Source: Winogradskyella pacifica (GTDB lineage: Bacteria; Bacteroidota; Bacteroidia; Flavobacteriales; Flavobacteriaceae). Taken from it: 64,000 nt of DNA. Location: contig NZ_JABFDI010000012.1 in the NCBI RefSeq assembly GCF_013403915.1, positions 1-64,000 on the forward strand, given 5' to 3'. The notes beneath the pieces were generated by a model, which was not told where the DNA came from, ran no database searches, and saw only the letters and a program-made list of their open reading frames with translations. The translations under genes were made by a program, and so were the position numbers. Below, one piece after another: positions 24,683 to 33,235 of the stretch; the stretch's first letter is position 1, and each line of letters begins with the position of its first letter.

Positions 24683-25564
24683 CTACTCAGTAAGAAATAG
24701 GCCATTCAATTTTCTAATTAATATTATGGAATCTTTATACTTAAAATTAGATTTTGTTTGATTTACTATGGGTTCAGAATCAAACTGACTATAGTTTATA
24801 TGGCCTTCAAATGTATTTGAATAATATATTTTATTAAAGGACATCAACTTAACTCTTAATTTCGTTTTGTAATTGCCTTCATATCTTTTCACTGTAGAAA
24901 AAATAAAATGTTTAGGTTTCAATCTATAATCTTCATGACCTGTACCACATAAAAAACTGTATTGTTTTAAATACTCTATTGGTTTCCATTCTTCATTTTT
25001 ATCTTTTGCTTCCAATAACATAAACAAATCGCCAGCGATAGGTTTTTGTATTATTGTTTCCTCTTTACCATAATTATAGACATAAACAGGAAACGTTTTA
25101 AAATGAATTTTACTCCTTTTTTCTAATTTCTCTAATAACTTGTTTTCGTATTTATTAATTGATAAACTATCATGATCATTAGGATTGGTTTCGTCATTTA
25201 AATCCAAAATTGAATCCTGAATTATTGTTAGAGGTGGCGGAGGTGGTGGAAAACTTAAAATATCAAACTCATCAGTATGAAATTTAATTCTAGTATTATC
25301 TACAAAGACTTTTATACTATCGTGACTATTTAAAGGAATGCCGTGATCTGTATAATCTGAAGACTTATATTTCACCTTGAAATTCATATTTAATGAATCC
25401 TTTACGTTTATGGCATAAACTATAGGTATAGAACGCAACATCGTGATTGATTGCTCCGCTATTATAGTATCACAATCTTTTGGGGTAACAAAAGGCAATG
25501 TTATATTGTTTTCACTGTTATAACATGACGTCATTAAAATGAAAATTATACAAAGTTTTTTCAT
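24683..25564 (-). CDS. Lipoprotein of unknown function
   Basis: A 293-residue predicted lipoprotein with a short signal segment and lipobox MTSC (Cys14). No family was recognised. Notable are a run of six prolines near residue 105 (FPPPPPPLTI) and an acidic stretch after it. The rest has alternating beta-type sequence. It is transcribed in the same direction as the downstream alkyltransferase-like gene, 25 bases away. Confidence 0.6.
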   Translation of the reverse strand: MKKLCIIFILMTSCYNSENNITLPFVTPKDCDTIIAEQSITMLRSIPIVYAINVKDSLNMNFKVKYKSSDYTDHGIPLNSHDSIKVFVDNTRIKFHTDEFDILSFPPPPPPLTIIQDSILDLNDETNPNDHDSLSINKYENKLLEKLEKRSKIHFKTFPVYVYNYGKEETIIQKPIAGDLFMLLEAKDKNEEWKPIEYLKQYSFLCGTGHEDYRLKPKHFIFSTVKRYEGNYKTKLRVKLMSFNKIYYSNTFEGHINYSQFDSEPIVNQTKSNFKYKDSIILIRKLNGLFLTE

Positions 25565-25589
25565 AATAATATTTTAACTTAAAATAGCC

Positions 25590-25919
25590 TTACAATTCCT
25601 TAGCAGGGTCCCAATAAATAGCCTCTAAGTTCTGAATTTGATTTTCAACAACCTCAACACCCTCATTTTCCAAAAGCTGCTGCATAAGATTGGTACCTTC
25701 AAAATGATGCTTTCCTGTTAAGAGTCCTTTTCTATTTACAACTCTGTGTGCTGGTATATCTTTTCCGTGAGAACCATTCATCGCATAACCTACAATTCTC
25801 GCGCTTTTTCCTGCTCCTAAATATTTTGCAATGGCTCCGTAACTGGTTACTCTTCCGTAAGGAATTTGCTTAGCGACTTCATATACTTTTTCGAAAAAAC
25901 TAAGCGTTTCAGGTTTCAT
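25590..25919 (-). CDS. Alkyltransferase-like (ATL) DNA-binding protein
   Basis: A 109-residue protein with the DNA-binding domain of O6-methylguanine methyltransferases: IPYGRVTSYGAIAKYLG, RIVGYAMNGS and HRVVNRKGLLTGKHHF. The active-site PCHR of repair enzymes reads P56-A57-H58-R59, so the acceptor Cys is missing. Proteins of this ATL class bind alkylated guanine and pass the lesion to nucleotide excision repair. It overlaps the lysE-type gene stop by one base, so the two are coupled. Confidence 0.9.
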   Translation of the reverse strand: MKPETLSFFEKVYEVAKQIPYGRVTSYGAIAKYLGAGKSARIVGYAMNGSHGKDIPAHRVVNRKGLLTGKHHFEGTNLMQQLLENEGVEVVENQIQNLEAIYWDPAKEL

Positions 25920-26548
25920 TACAGTTCTTTTAGAATGGTAATAAATGTAACTAAAGCAACAAGTCCGGTAATTATACCAATACTCAGATTCATGCTTTTT
26001 TGAGAAGTGAATTTTCGATCTTTAATCTTATCAAAAAAGAAAATATAGAAATAAAGCATTACAAAAGTACCTGTTGCAGCACCTGTTACATAAGTGACAA
26101 TGCTTAATTTTTCGAAATTCATCCAACCAAAAGACACCAAAGTAATGGTCATATATGCCTGAAACGGGATGGGAAATATATTCAGCGCAGACAGCAACAT
26201 ACCATGTAACAATCTACCATGTTTACTTTTAATTTCAGTTTCTTGCTTCTGTTCTTTCTGCTTAGATGCTAACATCAAAAAATAAACAGTAATGAGAACA
26301 AAGATCACAAAAGCAACACGTTTTAAAATTGCTACAATATCTGGGTGACTAGACAAATATCTCGCAAAGATAGCAGCCACATAAGTTTGAATATATACGA
26401 CAATACAAACCCCTGTAGAAAACATGATACCACGAGCAGCTCCTTCCTTTAGACTAATTCTTGCCGCTGTCATATTTAGCAATCCAGGAGGTATAACTCC
26501 CACAAATGCCACAAAAAGGCCAAGAAAAAAAATGACGGTAATACTCAA
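25919..26548 (-). CDS. LysE-family exporter
   Basis: A 209-residue inner-membrane protein with about six membrane segments. The start GLFVAFVGVIPPGLLNMTAARISLKEG carries the LysE/RhtB pattern. Such proteins export amino acids or related small solutes. The gene lies four bases after trmB and overlaps the ATL gene, forming a trmB-lysE-atl operon. Confidence 0.85.
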   Translation of the reverse strand: MSITVIFFLGLFVAFVGVIPPGLLNMTAARISLKEGAARGIMFSTGVCIVVYIQTYVAAIFARYLSSHPDIVAILKRVAFVIFVLITVYFLMLASKQKEQKQETEIKSKHGRLLHGMLLSALNIFPIPFQAYMTITLVSFGWMNFEKLSIVTYVTGAATGTFVMLYFYIFFFDKIKDRKFTSQKSMNLSIGIITGLVALVTFITILKEL

Positions 26549-26551
26549 GTT

Positions 26552-27226
26552 TTAGTTGATTTTAAATCTAATATACGTAATTGCTTTATCTTTCTCTAAA
26601 TACTGACTTTCGTAAAACGTCTGAATTTCAGTTACATCCTCAGGACTGCCTTCTAATTTATAAACATTATGGTTGGCATATAATACCTCATAACCCGAAC
26701 CATGCAATAAACCTAAGGTATAGCCATGCATAAATTCACTATCCGTTTTTAGATGCATTAATCCTCCTGGTTTTAAAACTTTTTTATAGCGTTCTAAAAA
26801 CTGTAAATTAGTCATTCTATGTTTTGTTCGCTGGTATTTTATTTGTGGATCTGGAAATGTAATCCAGATTTCATCAACTTCATTTTCTTCAAAAATAAAT
26901 GCTATGAGTTCAATTTGTGTTCTAATAAACGCTGCATTGGGAATATCATCTTCAATCGCTGTTTTTGCTCCTCTCCAGAATCGTGCCCCTTTAATATCTA
27001 TACCAATAAAGTTTTTATTAGGGTAGCGTTTTGCCAAACCAACGGTATATTCTCCTTTACCACAGCCTAACTCTAGAACTAAAGGGTTATCGTTTTTAAA
27101 AACTTCCGATTTCCATTTTCCTTTTAATTTGTATGTAGCATCGACCAATTCTTCTCGTGTTGGCTGATATACATTATGAAAGGTTTCGTTTTCTCTAAAG
27201 CGTTTAAGTTTATTTTTACTTCCCAC
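26552..27226 (-). CDS. trmB: tRNA (guanine(46)-N7)-methyltransferase
   Basis: A 224-residue SAM-dependent enzyme with motif PLVLELGCGKGEYTVGLA, IGIDIKGARFWRGAK and the TrmB signature EIWITFPDPQIKYQRTKHRM. The start is inferred as GTG at 27226 (giving MGSKNKLKRFRENE, the usual N-terminus), rather than an ATG 39 bases upstream. It modifies G46 in the variable loop of tRNAs and heads the trmB-lysE-atl operon. Confidence 0.9.
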   Translation of the reverse strand: MGSKNKLKRFRENETFHNVYQPTREELVDATYKLKGKWKSEVFKNDNPLVLELGCGKGEYTVGLAKRYPNKNFIGIDIKGARFWRGAKTAIEDDIPNAAFIRTQIELIAFIFEENEVDEIWITFPDPQIKYQRTKHRMTNLQFLERYKKVLKPGGLMHLKTDSEFMHGYTLGLLHGSGYEVLYANHNVYKLEGSPEDVTEIQTFYESQYLEKDKAITYIRFKIN

Positions 27227-27322
27227 TACATATTGATTTATTAATAATTCGGTAAAATTAAGCAAACATTTTAGGTTTACCTTTGTTTAATACAATCTAA
27301 AATTAAGAAACACTAATAAAAG

Positions 27323-28375
27323 TTGAATACAAAAAAAAGGATTTTAGTTGCACCATTAAATTGGGGATTAGGACATTCTACAAGATGTATTCCTATTATA
27401 AATGAATTATTAGCGCATAACTTTGAACCTATTATTGCTAGTGACGGCATCGCTTTAGAATTATTAAAAAAAGAATTCCCTAAACTAGACTCCTTTGAGT
27501 TACCCTCTTACAATATTACCTATGCTAAAAAAGCAAATAGCTTTAAAATTAAGTTATTGAAAGACACACCTCATGTTTTAAAAACTATTAAACGCGAAAA
27601 GAAGGTTGTAGAAAGTTTAGTTGAAACGGAAGCGATTAGTGGTATTATTTCAGATAATAGATTTGGTGTTAGGCACAATGCTATCCCATCTGTATTCATA
27701 ACACATCAATTACGCGTATTGAGTGGCAACACCACATGGTTAAGCAGTAAATTGCATCAAAACATAATTTCTAAGTTTAATGAATGTTGGGTTCCTGATC
27801 ATATGGGCACCACTAATTTGAGTGGAGACTTAGGCCATGTTCCTAACTTTATAGCATCGGTAAAATATTTAGGACCGTTAACCCGATTTAAAAAACAAGA
27901 TTTAGAAATAGAATACAATCTGCTTGTTTTGCTCTCTGGGCCAGAACCTCAGCGCACCTACTTAGAAGAAAAGCTATTAAGCGACCTAAAACACTATAAC
28001 GGAAACGTGCTCTTTATAAAAGGAAACGTAGAGTCTCTACAACGTAAAACGGTTATGGATAATGTGGTTATCTATAATTTTATGACAAGTAACCAACTTG
28101 AAATTGCCATCAACAAAAGTAACCTTATTCTTAGTCGCTCTGGCTATACCACTATAATGGATTTAGCAAAACTAGAAAAGAAAGCCTTCTTTATACCTAC
28201 TCCGGGGCAATTTGAACAAGACTATTTAGCTAAAAAATTAGCTTCTGAAGGCGTTGCTCCATATTGTAAGCAAGACGATTTTGATATTAATATGTTATCT
28301 AACATTGAAAACTATAGTGGTTTTAAATCGGAAGACTACCAACTAAATTATAAAAAGTTATTTGGTCTTTTCTAA
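27323..28375 (+). CDS. Glycosyltransferase family protein (GT28/MurG-like fold)
   Basis: A 350-residue cytosolic glycosyltransferase. The N-terminal Rossmann start is ILVAPLNWGLGHSTRCIPIINELL; the C-terminal donor-binding part has LLVLLSGPEPQRTYLEEKLL, LSRSGYTTIMDLAKLEKKAFFIPTPGQFEQDYLAKKL, as in MurG-type enzymes. No ATG fits; the start is a TTG at 27323, inferred from the fold beginning five residues later. Its end overlaps the 3' end of the convergent histidine kinase gene by 18 bases. The acceptor is unknown. Confidence 0.8.
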   Translation: MNTKKRILVAPLNWGLGHSTRCIPIINELLAHNFEPIIASDGIALELLKKEFPKLDSFELPSYNITYAKKANSFKIKLLKDTPHVLKTIKREKKVVESLVETEAISGIISDNRFGVRHNAIPSVFITHQLRVLSGNTTWLSSKLHQNIISKFNECWVPDHMGTTNLSGDLGHVPNFIASVKYLGPLTRFKKQDLEIEYNLLVLLSGPEPQRTYLEEKLLSDLKHYNGNVLFIKGNVESLQRKTVMDNVVIYNFMTSNQLEIAINKSNLILSRSGYTTIMDLAKLEKKAFFIPTPGQFEQDYLAKKLASEGVAPYCKQDDFDINMLSNIENYSGFKSEDYQLNYKKLFGLF

Positions 28376-29401
28376 AGTAAATGAAAACTCACTACCCACA
28401 CCTAATTCGCTTTCAATATATATTTTTTCCTCGTGAGCCTCAATAATATGCTTTACAATTGATAGCCCAAGACCAGAACCACCCTCTTTACGAGAACCAC
28501 TTTTATCTACACGGTAAAAACGCTCAAACAATCGCTGAAGATTGGCTTTTGCAATCCCATCACCATTATCCGTAACTCTTATAATCGCTTTATTCTTAAT
28601 GAGGTTTTCTACACTTACTTCTGTAGTTCCTTTTTCTCTTCCGTATTTAATAGAGTTAACAATAAGATTAGTTAAAACTTGTTGAATACGTTCTTTATCG
28701 GCATAAACATTAATGGGGTCTAAATAATCGATATCAAAGGTTAATGTAATTTGTTTTTTAGCTGCTTTCATTTCAAACAGATCAAATACATTTTGTACTA
28801 ATTTAACAATATCAAAATTTTCTTTCTCTAAACTAAGAACACCAACTTCTAGTTTGGTAATCATGTCTAAATCTTTAATAATATACGTTAGGCGTTCGAC
28901 TCCTTTAGCCGCTCTAGCTAAATATTTTTTTCTAATCTTTTCGTCTTCTACCCCACCTTCTAACAACGTAAGCAAATAGCTTTGAACAGTAAATAGTGGT
29001 GTTTTTAATTCGTGTGAAACATTGCCAATAAATTCTTTTCGATATTCTTCTCTAATTTTAAGCGTTTCGATTTCAAATTTTTTATTCTTAGCGTATTTAT
29101 CAATTTCTTTGGTTAACGTCCCCATATCAGTAGTTATGGGTTGCTGCCTTAAACTTGTCGATTCTAAAAGTGTTAAATCATCATAGATTTTTTTAACACG
29201 TCTGTATATAAAACGTTCAACTCTATACTGAATAATAAAAAAACAAAACGGAAAACAGACTAAAGGATAGAAAACAAAATGCCAATTGATAATATGATAA
29301 TAATTCAAAAAAACACCCACAAGAAACGTTGTAAACAACGTTACATAAAGTGCTGTTCGCAAGGCGAATTTATATGATTTTTTAAGGTTTTTTTGCTGCA
29401 T
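28358..29401 (-). CDS. PhoR-like sensor histidine kinase
   Basis: A 347-residue kinase with two membrane segments (about 13-32 and 38-57) and almost no periplasmic loop. The HisKA H-box is FIGNVSHELKTP with His130. The ATPase part has VLTNLIVNSIKYG (N box), DNGDGIA, and GGSGLGLSIVKHI. It overlaps the response regulator stop by one base. The short sensor suggests that a membrane partner feeds the signal, as in phosphate sensing. Confidence 0.93.
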   Translation of the reverse strand: MQQKNLKKSYKFALRTALYVTLFTTFLVGVFLNYYHIINWHFVFYPLVCFPFCFFIIQYRVERFIYRRVKKIYDDLTLLESTSLRQQPITTDMGTLTKEIDKYAKNKKFEIETLKIREEYRKEFIGNVSHELKTPLFTVQSYLLTLLEGGVEDEKIRKKYLARAAKGVERLTYIIKDLDMITKLEVGVLSLEKENFDIVKLVQNVFDLFEMKAAKKQITLTFDIDYLDPINVYADKERIQQVLTNLIVNSIKYGREKGTTEVSVENLIKNKAIIRVTDNGDGIAKANLQRLFERFYRVDKSGSRKEGGSGLGLSIVKHIIEAHEEKIYIESELGVGSEFSFTLEKTK

Positions 29402-30087
29402 TAGTCTACAAACTTGTAACCAACACCTTTTACGGTTTTAAAGGACTTATCTCCTATTTTTTCACGAAGTTTCCGAATATGCACATCGATGGTTCTTCCG
29501 CCGACTACGACTTCATTTCCCCAGACTTTATCTAGAATTTCGTCACGTTTAAAAACCTTACCTGGTTTGGTTGCTAACAAAGATAACAATTCAAACTCTT
29601 TTCTCGGTAATGCCGTTTCTTTCCCGTTAACGGTAATTTTATATTCTTCTTTATAAATAACTAAATCACCGATTTGAATCACCGTTTCAGCACTACTTTC
29701 AGAGTGTTTTAGTCGTCTCAGTAAAGCTTTCACTTTACTTATTAAGACTTTTGGTTTTATCGGTTTTGCGATATAATCATCAGCACCAGCTTCAAAACCG
29801 GCTACTTGAGAATAATCTTCACCCCTTGCCGTTAAAAACGTAATAATAGTTTCGCTTAGACTAGGCTCCTCTCTAATACGTTCGCAAGCTTCAATACCAT
29901 CCATTTTTGGCATCATCACATCAATTATAATTAAATGTGGTTGGTGTTTTTTTGCTAGTTTAACAGCTTCCTCACCATTTTCACCTTTAATAACTTGATA
30001 GCCTTCTGCCGTCAAATTAAAACCTACTATTTCTAAAATATCTAGGTCATCATCTACCAATAAGATCTTAATGTCTTTCTTTTTCAA
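29401..30087 (-). CDS. PhoB/OmpR-type response regulator
   Basis: A 228-residue regulator. The receiver domain has the acidic pair Asp12/Asp13, phosphoacceptor Asp56 (IIIDVMMPKMDG) and Lys of YIAKPIKP. The C-terminal winged helix reads RKEFELLSLLATKPGKVFKRDEILDKVWGNEVVVGGRTIDVHIRKLREKIG. It is translated with the kinase gene by a one-base overlap. Confidence 0.95.
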   Translation of the reverse strand: MKKKDIKILLVDDDLDILEIVGFNLTAEGYQVIKGENGEEAVKLAKKHQPHLIIIDVMMPKMDGIEACERIREEPSLSETIITFLTARGEDYSQVAGFEAGADDYIAKPIKPKVLISKVKALLRRLKHSESSAETVIQIGDLVIYKEEYKITVNGKETALPRKEFELLSLLATKPGKVFKRDEILDKVWGNEVVVGGRTIDVHIRKLREKIGDKSFKTVKGVGYKFVD

Positions 30088-30283
30088 TTGAATAAGGTTT
30101 TAAATAATTGTAAATATAAATTATATCCCTGTTAACCATCTACAAATAGTGAATTGATAACAATTCCCTAACATTGAAATTGTAAATTCTTGAAACTAAG
30201 AAGCACCTGACATTTACCATGTTAACATATTGTAAAATGATAACTATTAACGACTCTGATTCTTAAAACTCACTATTTGTTAT

Positions 30284-30291
30284 TATATTTG
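30284..30291 (+). promoter_or_regulatory. Putative promoter -7 box of the T9SS protein gene
   Basis: TATATTTG matches TAnnTTTG, 27 bases before the chosen start codon at 30319. No clear -33 element was found. Confidence 0.5.
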
Positions 30292-30318
30292 TTGTCTAAC
30301 TTTTATACAATTAAAATT

Positions 30319-31914
30319 ATGAAAAAAATTTACTTTTTATTATTTACATTAATCTCAACTTTTTCTTTTGCCCAAGGCACTGAAACATTTGATGGCTTTT
30401 CTGTAGAGGGAAATAGCTACGTTGATGGGACTTTTACAGGTCAAGATGGTTCTACTTGGACTTATACACAATGTAGAGCAGATTATGAAATTACTGGACA
30501 ATCTATAATGATTGGAAGAAACAGATCACCTCAAGCTGAATTTAGTTCAGGATTAATTTCTGGAGGAGTTGGTACTATTAGTTTTAATTACATGCAGGCT
30601 TTTGGAACTGCTGTTAATTTAAACGTATTGGTTAATGATGTTGTAGTTGGTAATGTAACAAGTAATGCAGAGCAAGATGTTATAAAAGCATCTGGAACTA
30701 TTACAGTAAATACACCAGGCGATGTCGTAATAAAATTTATAAATGCAGAAAATGGTGCTGGTCAAGTTGCTGTTGATGATGTTGTTTGGACGGCATTTGC
30801 AGGAACAGCACCTCCAAGTATATCGATTACAAGCCCAAGTGATAATACTGCATTTGCTCCAGGTATGACATCTGTAGATGTAGAATTTATCACTGCTAAT
30901 TTAGCCGGTGGAGAAAGTGTTACATTAACTGTTAATGGAACTCCTAATGTAAACGCAACAAGTCCTTTTGCAGTTGCAACGACAAATGGTCAAACTTATA
31001 CTGTAACAGCTGATTTAATTGATGGTGGTGGTACAACTTTAGATACTGACATGATTACTTTTAGCGTATCATCTATAAACCAAGTCGCTAACATTACTGA
31101 ATTAAGAGCTGGTACTCTTGGCGGAACTTATGAATTAACAGGTGAAGCTATTATATCTTACATTGTTACTGAAAATACTAGAAACCAAAAATACATCCAA
31201 GATGGTGGTGCTGGAATCCTTATTGATGATACAGCAGGTATGTTAGCAACTGCTTTAAATATTGGTGATGGTATTACTGGTTTAAAAGGTCAGCTTACTG
31301 AATTTTCTGGAACGCTTCAATTTATTCCAACTCAAGATATAGCAGGTACTTCTTCTACAGGAAATACGTTAACTCCAATTGTTCTTTCTGCTTCTGACCT
31401 TATAAATAGCGGAGACACTTACCAAAGTAGATTAATTACGTTAAATAGTGTAACTTTTGCAGACGCAGGAGTATTTGCTGATAACACAAGTTACGACGTA
31501 GCCGATGGAGCAGATGTAACCGTTTGTAGAGTTTCATTTGGTGACGAAGATTTAATTGGTACTGCAATCCCTGCAACAGCTGCAAGCATTACAGGTTTAG
31601 GTGCTCAATTCAATTCAGATAACCAAATTATGCCTAGATATGCTAGTGATATCGCAGCACCATTAAGCGTTACCAATTTTAACGCTAATACATTTAGCTT
31701 ATATCCTAACCCAACAAATACAGGTTCTGTTTCAATTTCTTCTACATCTAACGAAGCGATAAACGTTCAAGTATTTGATATCTTAGGTAAGCAAGTTAAA
31801 AACCAAACATTAACTAACAACACGTTAAATGTTACGAACTTAAAGTCTGGTGTTTACATTGTAAAAATCACTCAAAATAATGCTTCTACTACTAAGAAAT
31901 TAGTGATTAAGTAA
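30319..31914 (+). CDS. Secreted protein with T9SS type A sorting domain
   Basis: A 531-residue secreted protein. Signal peptide MKKIYFLLFTLISTFSFAQ; the start at 30319 is preferred over an ATG 42 bases upstream because it begins the signal peptide and the promoter box lies between them. It contains a beta-sandwich segment, an Ig-like stretch (SITSPSDNTAFAPG), a DUF5689/OB-fold-like region (ELTGEAIISYIVTENTRNQKYIQDGGAG) and the C-terminal type IX sorting domain (FSLYPNPTNTGSVSI to KKLVIK). It should be exported by the gliding/T9SS system. No enzyme motif was seen. Confidence 0.85.
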   Translation: MKKIYFLLFTLISTFSFAQGTETFDGFSVEGNSYVDGTFTGQDGSTWTYTQCRADYEITGQSIMIGRNRSPQAEFSSGLISGGVGTISFNYMQAFGTAVNLNVLVNDVVVGNVTSNAEQDVIKASGTITVNTPGDVVIKFINAENGAGQVAVDDVVWTAFAGTAPPSISITSPSDNTAFAPGMTSVDVEFITANLAGGESVTLTVNGTPNVNATSPFAVATTNGQTYTVTADLIDGGGTTLDTDMITFSVSSINQVANITELRAGTLGGTYELTGEAIISYIVTENTRNQKYIQDGGAGILIDDTAGMLATALNIGDGITGLKGQLTEFSGTLQFIPTQDIAGTSSTGNTLTPIVLSASDLINSGDTYQSRLITLNSVTFADAGVFADNTSYDVADGADVTVCRVSFGDEDLIGTAIPATAASITGLGAQFNSDNQIMPRYASDIAAPLSVTNFNANTFSLYPNPTNTGSVSISSTSNEAINVQVFDILGKQVKNQTLTNNTLNVTNLKSGVYIVKITQNNASTTKKLVIK

Positions 31915-31935
31915 GTATAAATTTTAATACCTATT

Positions 31936-31969
31936 AAAAGCGTCTCGAAAATTATCGGGACGCTTTTTT
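31936..31969 (+). terminator. Terminator of the T9SS protein gene
   Basis: AAAAGCGTC (31936-31944) pairs with GACGCTTTT (31959-31967), with inner CGA/TCG pairs, followed by T. Confidence 0.85.
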
Positions 31970-31977
31970 ATTTTCCA

Positions 31978-31985
31978 TATTTTTG
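31978..31985 (+). promoter_or_regulatory. Putative promoter -7 box, near-leaderless
   Basis: TATTTTTG matches TAnnTTTG and ends only four bases before the ATG at 31990, so transcription would begin at about the start codon. Confidence 0.5.
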
Positions 31986-31989
31986 CAGC

Positions 31990-32970
31990 ATGATATCTAA
32001 AGACGCCATTTTTAATATAAAATCTGATGCTGAATTTGAAGTATTAGCTTTAGACATTTTTAAATTCCAGTTTAAAAATAATAAAGTCTATCGTTCGTTT
32101 TGCGATTTACTATACAAGCATCCATCAGACATAAAACGAGTTTCAGAAATTCCGTTTTTGCCGATTCAGTTTTTTAAATCTCGTGATGTTTTAAGTTCGT
32201 CTTTACCTATTCAAAAAACATTTAGCAGCTCTGGCACTACTGGAAGTATTACGAGCAAACATTTAGTTACAGACTTAAATCTCTATGAAGAGAGCTACTT
32301 AAAAGCTTTTAAACACTTTTATGGAAATATTGAAGACTATGTGGTCTTAGCCTTATTACCCTCTTATTTAGAACGCGATGGTTCTTCTTTAATTTATATG
32401 GTGAATGATTTAATTGAAAAATCGAACCAAACCGAAAGTGGGTTTTATCTTAATAATATTGAAGAATTAGCGCATACTTTAATATCACTAGAAGCTAAAC
32501 AACAAAAAACATTACTCATAGGAGTTTCTTTTGCACTATTAGATTTGGTTGAGGCCTATCAACTCAACTTAAAGCATACCACAATTATGGAAACTGGAGG
32601 TATGAAAGGCAGACGAAAAGAAATTATTAGACAAGAGCTGCACCAAATTCTACAATCTGGTTTTGGAGTTCCTCAAATTCACAGTGAATATGGGATGACC
32701 GAACTATTAAGCCAAGCCTATTCTAAAGGCCATGGTGTTTTTGAGTGTCCACCCTGGATGAAAATAGTAACACGCGATACTGAAGATGCACTTACCATTC
32801 AACACCCCAACAAAACGGGAGGTATTAATGTAATTGATTTAGCAAATATAAATTCGTGCTCATTTATTGCGACTCAAGATTTAGGTAAAGTTGATGAGAA
32901 TGGCAACTTTGAAATCATCGGAAGATTCGATAATTCAGATATTAGAGGTTGTAATTTAATGGCTTTATAA
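31990..32970 (+). CDS. LuxE-like acyl-protein synthetase / acyl-activating enzyme
   Basis: A 326-residue protein of the LuxE/phenylacetate-CoA ligase-like group. The adenylate-forming motif TFSSSGTTGSITSK lies at about 78-90. The later HSEYGMTELLSQAY matches the acyl-adenylate E-Y-G-M-T-E motif. It lacks the C-terminal domain of full-size ligases, as LuxE-type proteins do. It would activate a carboxylic acid as the adenylate; the acceptor is unknown. In related genomes it is often linked to surface polysaccharide or acyl transfer genes; none is adjacent here. Confidence 0.8.
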   Translation: MISKDAIFNIKSDAEFEVLALDIFKFQFKNNKVYRSFCDLLYKHPSDIKRVSEIPFLPIQFFKSRDVLSSSLPIQKTFSSSGTTGSITSKHLVTDLNLYEESYLKAFKHFYGNIEDYVVLALLPSYLERDGSSLIYMVNDLIEKSNQTESGFYLNNIEELAHTLISLEAKQQKTLLIGVSFALLDLVEAYQLNLKHTTIMETGGMKGRRKEIIRQELHQILQSGFGVPQIHSEYGMTELLSQAYSKGHGVFECPPWMKIVTRDTEDALTIQHPNKTGGINVIDLANINSCSFIATQDLGKVDENGNFEIIGRFDNSDIRGCNLMAL

Positions 32971-33137
32971 CTTTTATCCAATGCCCCAAAAGCAATAGCA
33001 TACCTATAGATTTTAGTGCTCTTCAACTATATTTAAAAAAATTTTACAAATAAGTGTAAGGACATAAATTAAGCAACGACTACTCAGATGCTATGAAAAA
33101 GAAAAGTTTTCAATAGTTGATTGATTGATTGGTTAGA

Positions 33138-33170
33138 AGTGCTCAAAATAAATTTTGAGCACTTTTTTTG
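33138..33170 (+). terminator. Strong plus-strand terminator
   Basis: AGTGCTCAAAAT (33138-33149) and ATTTTGAGCACT (33152-33163) form a perfect 12-base stem, followed by seven T. Confidence 0.85.
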
Positions 33171-33174
33171 TGCA

Positions 33175-33213
33175 TAAAAAAGACCTGTCAAATTTTAGAA
33201 TTCAACTGGTCTT
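33175..33213 (-). terminator. tyrS terminator
   Basis: On the minus strand AAGACC...GGTCTT forms the base of a stem with internal pairs (GT/AC), followed by six T. It lies about 23 bases after the tyrS stop. Confidence 0.7.
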
Positions 33214-33235
33214 CATATAACTTAAATAGTAGATC

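Larger units (their letters stand above)
32971..33235. other. Gap with orphan terminator
   Basis: No credible gene. It contains a strong plus-strand terminator at 33138-33170 that lies 170 bases past the LuxE-like stop, and a tiny ORF (33092-33115, MKKKSFQ) directly before it. The stretch may be the 3' part of the LuxE-like transcript or a separate small RNA. Confidence 0.4.
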
